This document shows positions 7,878-16,984 of a stretch of 64,000 bases of DNA, one piece after another. How positions within the stretch are numbered: position 1 is the first letter of the stretch; every line of letters begins with the position of its first letter. Both the position numbers and the translations under genes were made by a program. The notes below the pieces were generated by a model that ran no database searches, was not told the origin of the DNA, and saw only the letters and a program-made list of their open reading frames with translations. The stretch is taken from assembly GCF_051465655.1 (NCBI RefSeq), contig NZ_CP195791.1, positions 2,356,001-2,420,000 on the forward strand, in the 5' to 3' direction. The DNA is from Planctomicrobium sp051465655. Its GTDB lineage: Bacteria; Planctomycetota; Planctomycetia; Planctomycetales; Planctomycetaceae.

Positions 7878-8963
7878 TCAGGTCGAAGCGTGCCACTGTT
7901 CGAGATGGCGACGCTGAGTCTCGGTCACGGGGTAGGTCGCGGTCAGTGGTGGTTCCGCGGGGACGAGGCGTTGGCTGATTGTCTGGATCAGTTTCTCGAT
8001 TCCGGTCTGTTTGAATGCGGAGACGGTGATCGCTTCCGTGCTGAGGGAATCCGCATGTGTCGGCGGGACCAGGTCACACTTGTTGAAGACAGGAATGGCA
8101 TCAGGAAATGTTTTGCGAAGTTCCTGATCCTCTTCGGTAACACCCGTGGCAGCGTCCATGATGATGAGGAGTAGGTCCGCTTCCCGCATGCGTTCTCGCG
8201 CTAGCGAGATTCCCGCGGCCTCGAGTTCACCCGTCGTTTCCCGCAGCCCCGCCGTGTCCGAGAGTTCGACCGGCCAGCCGTCAAAAGCGGTCTCGACGGC
8301 AACAACGTCCCGGGTAGTTCCCGGCTGGTCGAAGACGACGGAACGCGTGTATCCGACCAGAGCGTTAATCAGGCTCGATTTACCCACATTCGGTCGACCA
8401 CAGAGGACCACTTTCCAGGGTGTGGTCAGATGCTCGCCGAAGTTGCTCCAGCGAAGAAGTGCTTCAATCTGCTCCCGTCTCGCTTCAGGCGGAAGAGTTT
8501 GCAGGTGCTTGACCGCTGCTGGAAACAGGGACACCTGTCGCAAAAGATGATGAGCCGTTTTGAGTGTCGTCGCTTTCATGAGTGCGATTTGGCACTCTGC
8601 CTCAACGGGACTGTGTTCCCTTTTCATCCAGGAGCTGAGGTCCGCGACTGATCCTCCGATTGCAGTCACATCCTGGAGAATGCGTTCGACCGCAGCCTGA
8701 CCTCCGTGGCAGTGCAGTTCTGCAGCATCGTCTGCAATTTTCGTCAGCACGACTTCTTCGGACGATTCGCTTCCCCAGTGGCCGAAGTTGACCCTGTTCA
8801 GCGAAAGTTGACTCAGCTCTTTCTGGCTGGCAGCACGAAAGAGTCCATCGAGCAAAGACAGGTCACCTCGAAAGCCGATGGTCGCGACTGCCCCGCGACC
8901 CACCGGTGTGAGCAGACAGGCTGTCAGTTTGACTGAAGAGGAAGAGAAACCCGGGATGCTCAC
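7878..8963 (-). CDS. MnmE/TrmE-like GTPase lacking the C-terminal end
   Basis: MnmE, with MnmG, modifies the wobble uridine of certain tRNAs. This 361-residue protein has the N-terminal folate-binding-like domain (LLTPVGRGAVATIGFRG near residue 17) and an embedded Ras-like G domain. The G domain shows GRPNVGKSS (G1), GTTRD (G2), DTAG (G3) and NKCD (G4). Canonical MnmE is about 450 residues and ends in a Cys-x-Gly-Lys motif with a catalytically important cysteine. Here the protein stops about 75 residues early at RRHLEQWHAST, so that motif is absent. It overlaps coaX by four bases and is translationally coupled to it. It may be a divergent lineage-specific form or a decayed paralogue. Confidence 0.8.
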   Translation of the reverse strand: MSIPGFSSSSVKLTACLLTPVGRGAVATIGFRGDLSLLDGLFRAASQKELSQLSLNRVNFGHWGSESSEEVVLTKIADDAAELHCHGGQAAVERILQDVTAIGGSVADLSSWMKREHSPVEAECQIALMKATTLKTAHHLLRQVSLFPAAVKHLQTLPPEARREQIEALLRWSNFGEHLTTPWKVVLCGRPNVGKSSLINALVGYTRSVVFDQPGTTRDVVAVETAFDGWPVELSDTAGLRETTGELEAAGISLARERMREADLLLIIMDAATGVTEEDQELRKTFPDAIPVFNKCDLVPPTHADSLSTEAITVSAFKQTGIEKLIQTISQRLVPAEPPLTATYPVTETQRRHLEQWHAST

Positions 8964-9790
8964 GACTTCTCACTCGAGCTGTTTTTCAAATGGTGAGCGA
9001 CGATCGCCAGTCCTTGCAGTGAGAGGTCAGGAACCTGTCGGGCCTGTGCGAGATAGGGAGCAAGGATCACCGAGGCTCCTCCTGTCAGCAGCAACAGCGG
9101 CTGAGTCTGGTCTGTCGTCAGTACGTCGCCGTAGCGTTGCACGAGTTCTTTGACGGCGCCGAGATGACCCCAGTAAAGTCCGCTGGCGATGGCTGCTTCG
9201 GTGTTTTTTCCCAGGACGGCAGGCTCTCGTTTCAGAAGTTCCCAGACGTCGACGTGGGGGAGTGTTGTGGTCTCTTCATGAAGTGATTTCGCACCGAGCA
9301 GAATGCCGGGGAGAATCGCTCCACCCTGAAAGGTCCCTGCCCGGTCGACGACATCCACGGTGATGGCTGTCCCGGTGTCAACGATGATGACAGGCTGGTC
9401 CGGCTGCCGGAGAACATTCGCAGCAACGCTGTTGAGCAAACGGTCCATTCCGACTTTTTCCGGAAAGTCGACCTCGACCCGCAGAGGGATCCGTCGTTTA
9501 TCGGTGAGCAGCGTGGGAGCTGGTAGCGACGAAGGCCAGACATCGACCAGTTCGCGGGCGCGGAGAGCGTTTGTTCCGGTGACGATCACAGCGTCCGGCG
9601 GAGCGGCTTCAAACCAGCTTTCGACCGTGGCCCAGTCGACAGGCGTTCCATAGATCGCTGCCAGAGACTGCCGGGCTTCAGGCAGCTGGAATTCGTTTTC
9701 CTGAACGCATTTTGCCAGCTTGACCCGTGTGTGGCCGGCGTCCACGACGAGACTGATGGCGTTCAAGGAAGGTGCGTTCCTGCTGGACAT
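8960..9790 (-). CDS. coaX: Type III pantothenate kinase
   Basis: CoaX phosphorylates pantothenate in the first step of coenzyme A synthesis. The 276-residue product has the ASKHA-fold phosphate loop DAGHTRVKLA near residue 17, the central GMDRLLNSVAA and the signature DTGTAITVDVVD followed by FQGGAILPGI. The C-terminal LLLTGGAS is also typical. Length is slightly above the usual 255-260 because of an N-terminal extension and a small insertion. The stop overlaps the start of the MnmE-like gene by four bases, so the two form an operon with coaX first. Confidence 0.92.
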   Translation of the reverse strand: MSSRNAPSLNAISLVVDAGHTRVKLAKCVQENEFQLPEARQSLAAIYGTPVDWATVESWFEAAPPDAVIVTGTNALRARELVDVWPSSLPAPTLLTDKRRIPLRVEVDFPEKVGMDRLLNSVAANVLRQPDQPVIIVDTGTAITVDVVDRAGTFQGGAILPGILLGAKSLHEETTTLPHVDVWELLKREPAVLGKNTEAAIASGLYWGHLGAVKELVQRYGDVLTTDQTQPLLLLTGGASVILAPYLAQARQVPDLSLQGLAIVAHHLKNSSSEKS

Positions 9791-9912
9791 GATTCAAGGC
9801 GAAAGTCTGAAAAAGAAAAATGCTTCTGGCTGGACGAAGTCTATCAAAGAGCCGAGAGAGTACCAGCAGCAATGCCAACTCCGTGGTGAGCGTTCGCATG
9901 GAGTTGAAACGA

Positions 9913-9945
9913 GTTTAGCCGCACACTTGAAATGTGCAGCTAAAC
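9913..9945. repeat. Strong hairpin between flotillin and coaX
   Basis: GTTTAGC pairs with GCTAAAC and, after one mismatch, GCACA pairs with TGTGC around a short loop containing CTTGAAA. It lies just downstream of the flotillin stop and upstream of coaX, so it could terminate the flotillin transcript. The following tail on the minus strand is only weakly T-rich. The core ACACTTGAAATGTG resembles the palindrome at 49404-49416. Confidence 0.6.
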
Positions 9946-9971
9946 GGTCGCATCAACAACCGGGAGCACTG

Positions 9972-11657
9972 TCAACTGCCGGCCACGACGGTGGCAGCGC
10001 CGTTCTTCTCCCCGTTCCGGTGTGCGGTATCGTCCGGCGAGTTGGACGGTTCAGCGAAGCGAATCAGCGATTCCGGAAGTTCGACCCCTCCAATGTCCTT
10101 CATGACCTGCATCATCGGGGGGAGGCTGCGGGCCATTCCCTGGATAAAGTCGGCGGTGTTGCTGCGGCCATCCTTTCCGCCGTTCTCCCAGACGACGATC
10201 TTGTCGAACTTGATGTTCGAGATCGCGCGGGCGGAAGCGTCAGCCAGGTTGTCGAGATGTTCGAGCATCATCATCTGGAATGCGGCATTGGAACCGCCGC
10301 ACGCTTCGACGATCTGCTTGAGACCTTCTCCTTTCTTAGCGAGAATTTCGTAGTGACCACGAGCTTCCGCCTCGAGCTTGGCATAGATGGCATCGGCGTC
10401 GGCCCGGGCCTGAATGCGAATCCGCTCGGCTTCAGCCTCGGCATCGACCATGACTTTGGACTTCTGGGCTTTCGCGGGAGCTTCCAGCTTGGCTCGCTGT
10501 TCGGCTTCGACCCGCTCCGCCTCGGCGAGAGCGGCCTTGGCCAGTGCCCGGTTTTGAATCTCCAGCACCGCAGCTTCGGCCTCCCGCTTTCTCCCCTCCC
10601 CGATCTGATACGCTTCCGCTTTCTTCACGGCCAGTTCGGCCTGCGAAGCGACGATCTTGGCCTGAGATGCGTTTTCTCCCTGAATCGCCTGGGCGTCGGC
10701 TTCGGCGACTCTCACGCGCCGGGCCCGTTCGGCATCTTTTTCGCCGGCTACCGCAGCAGCATCCGCCTCAGCGACCCGCACCCGTTTTGCACGCTCAGCG
10801 TCCTTCACCAGGGATTCGCGTTCGAACGCTGCGGACTGCTCGCCGATCGTCTGCTCTTTTTCGAGTTCGGCGACACGCACTGCCTGATCTCGGACCGCCT
10901 CACGCGTCCCGATGGACTGATCTCGGGTCGCGCTGGCAACCTGAATGGCTTTGTCCTTCTCCGCTCCGGCGACACGGATTTCACCCATCCGGACGTTCTC
11001 TGCCACATCCCCGCGGGCTTTCTGGATTGCTTCAGATGCGGCCTTCTGCCCGATGGCATCGATGTAGCCGGACTCGTCGGTAATGTCGGTGATGTTCACG
11101 TTGATCAGCTGCAGGCCGATCTTGTTCAGCTCCGATTCCAGGTGCATTTGAATGTGCTGGAGGAACTTGTCGCGGTCCCGGTTGATTTCTTCGATTCCCA
11201 TCCCGGCGATAACCTGCCGCAGAATTCCGAAGATGATTTCTTCGGCCTGCTTGCGAATCTGGTCGACGGTGAGGTCGAGCAAACGTATGGCTGCCTGCTG
11301 CATGACAGCCGGTTCGGTGCTGATGGCGACTGTGAAGACGCTGGGGACGTTGACTCGAATGTTTTCGATGGAGAGGGCTCCCCGCAGCGGGATCTCAATC
11401 TGGATGGGAGCCAGACTCAGGTACTTGTAGTCCTGAATCAGCGGAATGACGAATGCCGCTCCGCCGTGAACGGTCGTTGACGCCTTCCCTTTTCCGGTTC
11501 GACCGTAGATGACCAGCACTTTATTGCTGGGGCAGCGTTTGAACTGTCGTGCGAGCAGCACGATAAACATGAACGCCATCACAGCCAGAGCAACAACGAT
11601 CGCTCCAGCCCAGAACAGGGGCTCACTCGTCGGAACTTTTTCTGCAAACGGAGGCAT
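9972..11657 (-). CDS. Flotillin family membrane protein
   Basis: Flotillins are membrane-anchored SPFH proteins that form large oligomers in ordered membrane patches. The 561-residue product has one N-terminal membrane span (about residues 15-38), an SPFH domain (about 45-235, including LDLTVDQIRKQAEEIIFG) and a long Ala/Glu-rich coiled coil (about 240-460). The coil contains near-repeated blocks such as DAERAKRVRVAEADA and DAERARRVRVAEADA. The C-terminus is a less ordered tail. The start ATG has AAAGGG seven bases upstream. It is monocistronic; no NfeD gene is adjacent, although NfeD often accompanies flotillins. Confidence 0.88.
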   Translation of the reverse strand: MPPFAEKVPTSEPLFWAGAIVVALAVMAFMFIVLLARQFKRCPSNKVLVIYGRTGKGKASTTVHGGAAFVIPLIQDYKYLSLAPIQIEIPLRGALSIENIRVNVPSVFTVAISTEPAVMQQAAIRLLDLTVDQIRKQAEEIIFGILRQVIAGMGIEEINRDRDKFLQHIQMHLESELNKIGLQLINVNITDITDESGYIDAIGQKAASEAIQKARGDVAENVRMGEIRVAGAEKDKAIQVASATRDQSIGTREAVRDQAVRVAELEKEQTIGEQSAAFERESLVKDAERAKRVRVAEADAAAVAGEKDAERARRVRVAEADAQAIQGENASQAKIVASQAELAVKKAEAYQIGEGRKREAEAAVLEIQNRALAKAALAEAERVEAEQRAKLEAPAKAQKSKVMVDAEAEAERIRIQARADADAIYAKLEAEARGHYEILAKKGEGLKQIVEACGGSNAAFQMMMLEHLDNLADASARAISNIKFDKIVVWENGGKDGRSNTADFIQGMARSLPPMMQVMKDIGGVELPESLIRFAEPSNSPDDTAHRNGEKNGAATVVAGS

Positions 11658-12131
11658 GGAACGACCCTTTCTTGAGACGGAGTTAACCCTGCTCGATCCA
11701 GACTCGAGAAGAGAACGAATGGCAGAACTGCCCGGATGTGACGGCCTGGACTGACAGGCAAACGCTGGTGAAAAGGCAAATGCTCAAAATTTCTTTGTAT
11801 GTTTTGCCCGAATCTCGCATGTTGCCTTCTACGAACGGGTGCTGAGCGAAGTCTTGTTGAAAAGGATGTTCGCACGCAGACGAATGATTTCAGAAGAATT
11901 TGCGAATTTGCAGGAAACTCTTCTCCTGTTCCGCAGGTAATTGATAACGTCTCCTTGCCAGATGAACTTTTGCAGGGTACACCAATGCCAGACAGGCTGT
12001 TCGAACGCACTCGTCGACTTCCTGTTGTGAAAACCCAATGATTCCGGCAGGTCAGGGATGAAATCTGTGGTGGGAATTTTCTCCGGGGGTGTTTCACCCG
12101 CCATGAACGTGCCAACTTGATAAAGGACGCT
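11658..12131. other. Intergenic region between divergent genes
   Basis: This 474-base gap separates the divergently oriented flotillin and the secreted protein at 12132, so promoters of both should lie here. It is more AT-rich than its surroundings. Short open frames exist on both strands, but none has a convincing ribosome-binding site. I see no strong hairpin. Confidence 0.4.
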
Positions 12132-13838
12132 ATGAAGATGAGGTTCAATCGGATGACTCGTGTCTTTGCGACAACGCTGGCCCTGGCCGGGATGTTCGTC
12201 GCCTCATCTTTCTCCGCGTTTGCGGACGATGAGATCACCGCAGATCAACGTCTGCCCGAAGGCGTGCTGATGTATATCAGTATTCCGGACGTGCTGGCGG
12301 CGCATGAAAGCTTCCAGAAGACCGGCATGAGTGAGTTGATTCACGACCCGGCGCTGGATGACTTCCGCAAACAACTGATCGAAAAGTTCGAAGAAGGAAA
12401 GCAGAAGGCTGAAGAAGAGCTGGGCGTGACCCTGTCGGACCTGGCTTCGCTGTTCGCTGGCGAGCTGACCCTGGCTGTCGTGCGTCCTGTCGGACAGACG
12501 CTGGGCGGGGTGTTCTTCATGGACATCGGTGAGAACGAAGAAGTTCTCAACAAACTGATCGCCAAAGCTCTGGAAGCGGATGAAGACGAGAAGGTCGAAC
12601 AGTCCACGGAAACGATCGAAGACCAGGAAATCAACGTCTTCACAATCACCGTGAACGATGATGAAGATGCTGATCCCGTGACGGTGGCCTACTTCATCAA
12701 AGATGAAAAGCTCGTGGTGGCCAGCAGCATTTCCATTCTCGAATCGGTCCTGGAAAACTGGGCTGGTGATTCTGAAGAGTCGTTCGCGACCAACGAGATC
12801 TACACGGAAATTATTGACAAATGTTCCGATGAAGATTCGAACCCGGCTTTGCTGTACTACTTCGATCCGGTGGGCCTGCTGGCCACGGGACTCGGAATGA
12901 ACCCGGATACTCAGCTGTTTGCAGGGATGGTTTACTCACCTGCATTCGGTCTGACAGGCTTCAAGGGCCTGGGCGGAACAGTCGAACTGGCAACGGAAGA
13001 ATACGACTCCATCAGCCGGGCGATGTACTATGTCGACGGTCCTGCGTCCGGAATTCTCAAGATCTTTGAATTCCGTCCGACGATTTCGGCTCCCCCCGCA
13101 TGGGTCCCGGCCGAGGCTGGACAGTTCATCGCTCTCGACTGGAACATCAAAGGTGCTTACGAAGCGATCGAATCGATTTACGATTCCTTCACCGGTCCTG
13201 GCAAGTTTGACCAGGTGATCACCGGTCTTTCGCAGCAGGGAGCAGCAAACCTCCACATCAAGAACGACATTGTTGACGTCCTCTCCGGGCAGATTCAGTG
13301 GTACCTGATTCCCAGTGAAAAACCGGAAGATATGCTGGGAACTGTGGCGATTGGCGTGAACGACGCAGCCAAAGGTCAGCGCCTGATCGACGGCATCATG
13401 AAGTTGAACGGCGAAGTCGAAACGTCAGAATTCAAGGGCGTTCAGTTGTCGGCTCCGGCAGGCGAAGACAAAACCGGAGTGGCTGCCATCAAGGACAACA
13501 TGATCCTGATTGCGAAGGATACCGAGCAGCTGAAACTGACGCTGTCGGGTCCGGCAAAGACTCCGCTGGTCAAGTCCGAGGAATACAAGCAGATGGCGAA
13601 AATCATTCCTGAGAAGGTGAGCCTGCTCGCCTTCCAGGATCCCGCCGATTCCCTCGCGGCACCCTACGAGAAAGCCCGCGCCGGGGACTTCGACAGCGTC
13701 ACTGAAGGTCAGCTGGACTTGTCCGTGCTCCCTCCATTCGAAGTGCTGCGAAAGTACCTCACGCCGTCCGCATCGTACTTCGTTCCGGATGAACACGGGA
13801 CGCTGGGCGTTCAGTTCTCGCTGAAGCGAAAGAAATAA
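12132..13838 (+). CDS. Secreted protein of unknown function, DUF3352-like
   Basis: The 568-residue product starts at the ATG preceded by AAAGGA and has a signal peptide with probable cleavage at SAFA-DD, so it is exported. The mature part begins with LPEGVLMYISIPDV and continues with alternating acidic helices and strands. Its overall pattern, repeated evaluation-like modules with GVFFMDIG and TVAIGVNDAAKG, resembles planctomycete proteins assigned to DUF3352, but that is a weak match by eye. There are no obvious catalytic motifs or membrane spans beyond the signal. It ends in a strong terminator and is monocistronic. Function unknown. Confidence 0.8.
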   Translation: MKMRFNRMTRVFATTLALAGMFVASSFSAFADDEITADQRLPEGVLMYISIPDVLAAHESFQKTGMSELIHDPALDDFRKQLIEKFEEGKQKAEEELGVTLSDLASLFAGELTLAVVRPVGQTLGGVFFMDIGENEEVLNKLIAKALEADEDEKVEQSTETIEDQEINVFTITVNDDEDADPVTVAYFIKDEKLVVASSISILESVLENWAGDSEESFATNEIYTEIIDKCSDEDSNPALLYYFDPVGLLATGLGMNPDTQLFAGMVYSPAFGLTGFKGLGGTVELATEEYDSISRAMYYVDGPASGILKIFEFRPTISAPPAWVPAEAGQFIALDWNIKGAYEAIESIYDSFTGPGKFDQVITGLSQQGAANLHIKNDIVDVLSGQIQWYLIPSEKPEDMLGTVAIGVNDAAKGQRLIDGIMKLNGEVETSEFKGVQLSAPAGEDKTGVAAIKDNMILIAKDTEQLKLTLSGPAKTPLVKSEEYKQMAKIIPEKVSLLAFQDPADSLAAPYEKARAGDFDSVTEGQLDLSVLPPFEVLRKYLTPSASYFVPDEHGTLGVQFSLKRKK

Positions 13839-13866
13839 TGGAGTATCCGTAAGGACGAAGACCATC

Positions 13867-13902
13867 AACCAGCGGGTGGCTGCGGCTGCCCGCTGGTTTT
13901 TT
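13867..13902 (+). terminator. Intrinsic terminator
   Basis: AACCAGCGGG (13867-13876) pairs perfectly with CCCGCTGGTT (13889-13898) around a 12-base loop, and a run of six T follows. It lies 28 bases after the stop of the secreted protein gene, between convergent genes. Confidence 0.9.
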
Positions 13903-13925
13903 GTTGGACTCTCCGTTCACTGCCG

Positions 13926-15350
13926 CTATTCGCCGAACACAACGCTTCCCAGCGAGAGTTTGCGATTCAACCGGTTATGGGCGTACAGGCTGTGAAGCAC
14001 CAGTTCCAGCAGACTCGCCTGCAGGTCCTCTGACTGTGAGGACCGAGCGAGCTCCGGCTCCATTTCGCCCGCCACGATCTTGAGCAGATCACGCAGACCT
14101 CGAATCGGTTCGGCCGCCTGCAGCAACTCCTGCGAAGTGGCATCCGCACTGATCTTCAGCTTGTTTCCGCTGTTGAAGTACTCGACGACTGCCTGAAACC
14201 GTTTGGGCGAAAGCGTCTGGTCGAAAACATTCTTGATGGCCTCTTCCACCAGTCGCTGCAGGAGCAGGTCTTCGTCACCGGAGTCTTCGGAAAGAGCGAG
14301 TTCCACTTTGCCTCTTGAACTGGCGGCCAGCGAGAACAGGTCACCGGTTCGGGCGACCGTCTGCGATTTCCCCTCTCGCAGGGCACGACGCTCTGCGTTG
14401 GAGACAAGCGTTTCCATGTTGGCGATCGACATGCGGACGCTGACGCCGGAGGACTGGTTGACATGGGGGCTTGTCCTTGCGAGTCGGCTGATCTCTTCGA
14501 CGATCTCTTTCAGATACATCGGGACAGCGACGGAAACCTCTTCCCGGTCGATCCAGGCCTGTTCTTCGAGAATCCGGATTCCCAGCTGACGTGTGAGCGG
14601 ATAATGCGTGCGCACCACGGTTCCAATGCGGTCTTTCAGGGGAGTGACAATTCGACCACGGTTGGTATAGTCCTCCGGGTTTGCTGAAAAGACCAGACAC
14701 AGGTCCAGCGGCATGCGAACAGTGAAACCCCGGATCTGAATATCCCGTTCTTCCAGAACGTTGAAGAGTCCCACCTGGATTTTAGGCGACAGATCGGGGA
14801 GTTCATTCATACAGAAGATTCCGCGATGGCTGCGGGGGATCAACCCGAAGTGCATGACGTCTTCGTCGGAGAGATGCCGTCCTTCCGCATGCTTGATGAG
14901 GTCGACTTCGCCGATCAGGTCGGCAATCGTGACATCGGGGGTGGCGAGCTTTTCATGGTAGCGTTCATCGCGGCCAATCCAGTCAATCGGTGTGGCATCT
15001 CCCTGCGAAGCCAGCAGATCGCGGGCGTATCTGGACAATGGTGACGCTGGATCGTCGTGGATCTCGGAGCCGGCAACGACCGGTATGGCGTCATCCAGAA
15101 ACTGCGTCAACATGCGAAGCATGCGGGTTTTCGCCTGCCCTCGCAGTCCCAGAAACAGCATGTCATGTTGAGCGAGAATTCCGTTGACGATCTGCGGGAC
15201 GACGGTCTCTTCGTAACCGAGCACTCCGGGGAAGAGCGGCACGCCCTGTTTGAGCATCCTGACGAGATTCCGCCGCATCTCCTGCTTCACCGGCACAGGG
15301 CGATATCCGCTTTGTTTCAGTTCGCCCCAGGTTTTCGGTCGACCAGTCAT
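13926..15350 (-). CDS. MoxR/BchI-type AAA+ ATPase
   Basis: The 474-residue cytoplasmic ATPase has a variant Walker A (LGLRGQAKTRML, about residues 87-98), a Walker B region (GIFCMNELPDLSPKIQVGLF) and a sensor-like FSANPEDYTNRGRI. This arrangement is that of the magnesium-chelatase I-subunit/MoxR clade, which acts as chaperones and remodelling factors, often with a VWA-domain partner. The C-terminal 150 residues are helical. The usual VWA partner is not visible; upstream lies an IS element inserted about 100 bases before the start codon, which may have separated it from a former promoter or neighbour. Confidence 0.82.
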   Translation of the reverse strand: MTGRPKTWGELKQSGYRPVPVKQEMRRNLVRMLKQGVPLFPGVLGYEETVVPQIVNGILAQHDMLFLGLRGQAKTRMLRMLTQFLDDAIPVVAGSEIHDDPASPLSRYARDLLASQGDATPIDWIGRDERYHEKLATPDVTIADLIGEVDLIKHAEGRHLSDEDVMHFGLIPRSHRGIFCMNELPDLSPKIQVGLFNVLEERDIQIRGFTVRMPLDLCLVFSANPEDYTNRGRIVTPLKDRIGTVVRTHYPLTRQLGIRILEEQAWIDREEVSVAVPMYLKEIVEEISRLARTSPHVNQSSGVSVRMSIANMETLVSNAERRALREGKSQTVARTGDLFSLAASSRGKVELALSEDSGDEDLLLQRLVEEAIKNVFDQTLSPKRFQAVVEYFNSGNKLKISADATSQELLQAAEPIRGLRDLLKIVAGEMEPELARSSQSEDLQASLLELVLHSLYAHNRLNRKLSLGSVVFGE

Positions 15351-15450
15351 TTCAAACGTCTTTCATCACGAGGCACTGTAAATTGCCAGTAGCAGCAAAG
15401 ATGATTGCACGCTGCGAATGCAGCGGAATTCATCAGCCAGTTCATTCTAG

Positions 15451-16830
15451 CAGGTTGCTGCAAAAGTCTGATTGTGAATTATGGAAAGTGCGCTAAACTC
15501 CTCGTTCCCAGTGAATGAGGAGTTTTTTCATGCGTGGTCGTCCGGGTGATCAGGATCTTTTGTTTTATACGATCAATGTCGAATCCCGAATTCGCCACGA
15601 TCACCCGCTCCGCAGCCTGAAGCGGACGATTGATGCCATTCTCACTGAGATGAGTCCCCTCTTTGCTTCCGCCTACAGTCAGACAGGTCGCCCCAGCGTT
15701 CCACCTGAGCGAGTCTTGAAGGCCTTGCTGCTGCTGGCGCTGTATTCGATTCGCAGTGAGAGGCAACTGGTCGAGCGGATTGATACGGATCTGCTGTTTC
15801 GCTGGTTTCTGGACATGTCGCCGGAAGATCAGGTCTTTGATGCCACGGTATTCACTCACAACCGTCCCCGGCTGGACGAACATGGCCTGACGGCTGCCTT
15901 TTTCGATGCCGTGCTGGTCAAAGCACTGCAGGCAGGTCTGTGCAGCGACGAGCATTTCAGCGTGGATGGATCGCTGATCGAGAGTTATGCATCAATCAAA
16001 AGCTTTCGGCCCAAGGAGGAGAAAGATCAGCAGGATGACGATTCCAATTCGTTCAAGCCTCGCAACTCAGAAGTGGACTTTCATGGGCAGAAAAGAACCA
16101 ACGAGACACACGTCAGCCGGACAGATCCTGAAGCCAGGCTGTACCGTAAAGGGAGTGGCAAAGAAGCCCGATTGTCGCACATGGGGCACGCTCTGACCGA
16201 GAACCGCCATGGTCTGGTGATGGGTGTCATCGCTACGCCAGCCACAGGGAAAGCAGAGTGCGAAGCGGCACTGTCTCTGCTGGATCGTCTCCAGGCACGC
16301 CATGCTCGTTCACCGAAAACGCTGGGGACGGACAAGGGATACGACAGCGGCCCGTTTTACTTCGAACTGGAACAGCGCGGTATCGAACCTCACTGTGCCA
16401 TGATCCGGCAGCCCGCCCCCAATCCACAGCATGTCCGTCCATTCCGGAAGGACGAAGTCGCAGCGAGGAGTCGTATGAGAGGGCGTCTGGAACGTCTGGG
16501 GTATCAGCTCAGTCAGCGCTGCCGCAAGAAGGTGGAAGAATACTTTGGCTGGATGAAGACGATTGCGGGCCTGTCCCGCAGTCGTTGGGTCGGACGCTGG
16601 AAGCTTCAACAACAACTGGAACTGACCGCAGCGGCCTACAACCTTGTCAGGCTGCGAAAACTGTTGGCGTCCTCATAAAGAACCGGGCCCTTCCGCAGAT
16701 CAGCGTGCTCGGGAAGAGCAAACAGACCTGCGGAAGGGAGTCGAAATGGCCATGAAACCCTCTGCCAACAACATGGCGACGCACAAAATACAGCTTGCTC
16801 GAAGAAAAGCGAGACTTTTGCAGCAACCTG
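15451..16830 (+). mobile_element. Intact IS element, IS5-like, 1,380 bp
   Basis: Nineteen-base perfect terminal inverted repeats lie at 15451-15469 and 16812-16830. Both ends abut CTAG (15447-15450 and 16831-16834), the apparent 4-bp target duplication. One transposase gene occupies most of the element. After it comes a non-coding tail of about 150 bases with an 11-bp inverted repeat (16688-16698 and 16728-16738). CTAG fits the YTAR-type target known for IS5. The undamaged ends, intact transposase and exact duplication suggest a recent insertion. Confidence 0.9.
15530..16678 (+). CDS. DDE transposase, IS5/IS1182-like
   Basis: The 382-residue transposase starts at the ATG with GAGGAG seven bases upstream; an earlier ATG at 15515 overlaps that site and is less likely. 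The N-terminal domain shows GRPSVPPERVLKALLLLALY and SIRSERQLVERID, then LLFRWFLDM, typical of the DUF772 module. The catalytic triad is probably the Asp of FSVDGSLIES, the Asp of LGTDKGYDSG and the Glu of KKVEEYFGWMK, the latter being the conserved DDE-type C-terminal motif. The frame is uninterrupted, so the enzyme should be active. I cannot separate IS5 from IS1182 family by eye. Confidence 0.92.
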   Translation: MRGRPGDQDLLFYTINVESRIRHDHPLRSLKRTIDAILTEMSPLFASAYSQTGRPSVPPERVLKALLLLALYSIRSERQLVERIDTDLLFRWFLDMSPEDQVFDATVFTHNRPRLDEHGLTAAFFDAVLVKALQAGLCSDEHFSVDGSLIESYASIKSFRPKEEKDQQDDDSNSFKPRNSEVDFHGQKRTNETHVSRTDPEARLYRKGSGKEARLSHMGHALTENRHGLVMGVIATPATGKAECEAALSLLDRLQARHARSPKTLGTDKGYDSGPFYFELEQRGIEPHCAMIRQPAPNPQHVRPFRKDEVAARSRMRGRLERLGYQLSQRCRKKVEEYFGWMKTIAGLSRSRWVGRWKLQQQLELTAAAYNLVRLRKLLASS

Positions 16831-16984
16831 CTAGACCGGTTCTGCAAAAGATCTATCGCCTTCCCCGCGTGATCGTCAGGGACGTTGTTCTGACGGGGTG
16901 TTCTCTGGTTGCTGGAAAGCGGAACCGGTAAACTGAAGTCACGACGTGATTGCTGACGTCAGACTCACCTCAGCCAGATGGAAG

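Noticed and set aside
9720..11480. Long plus-strand open frame opposite the flotillin gene
   Set aside because: It is the antisense shadow of the coiled-coil region of flotillin, which has strong codon bias that keeps the opposite frame open.
11799..12104. Two overlapping open frames of 80 and 91 codons on opposite strands
   Set aside because: Neither has a ribosome-binding site or recognisable motif, and they overlap each other in a promoter-rich gap. The plus-strand one is the less unlikely, but support is too thin to annotate.
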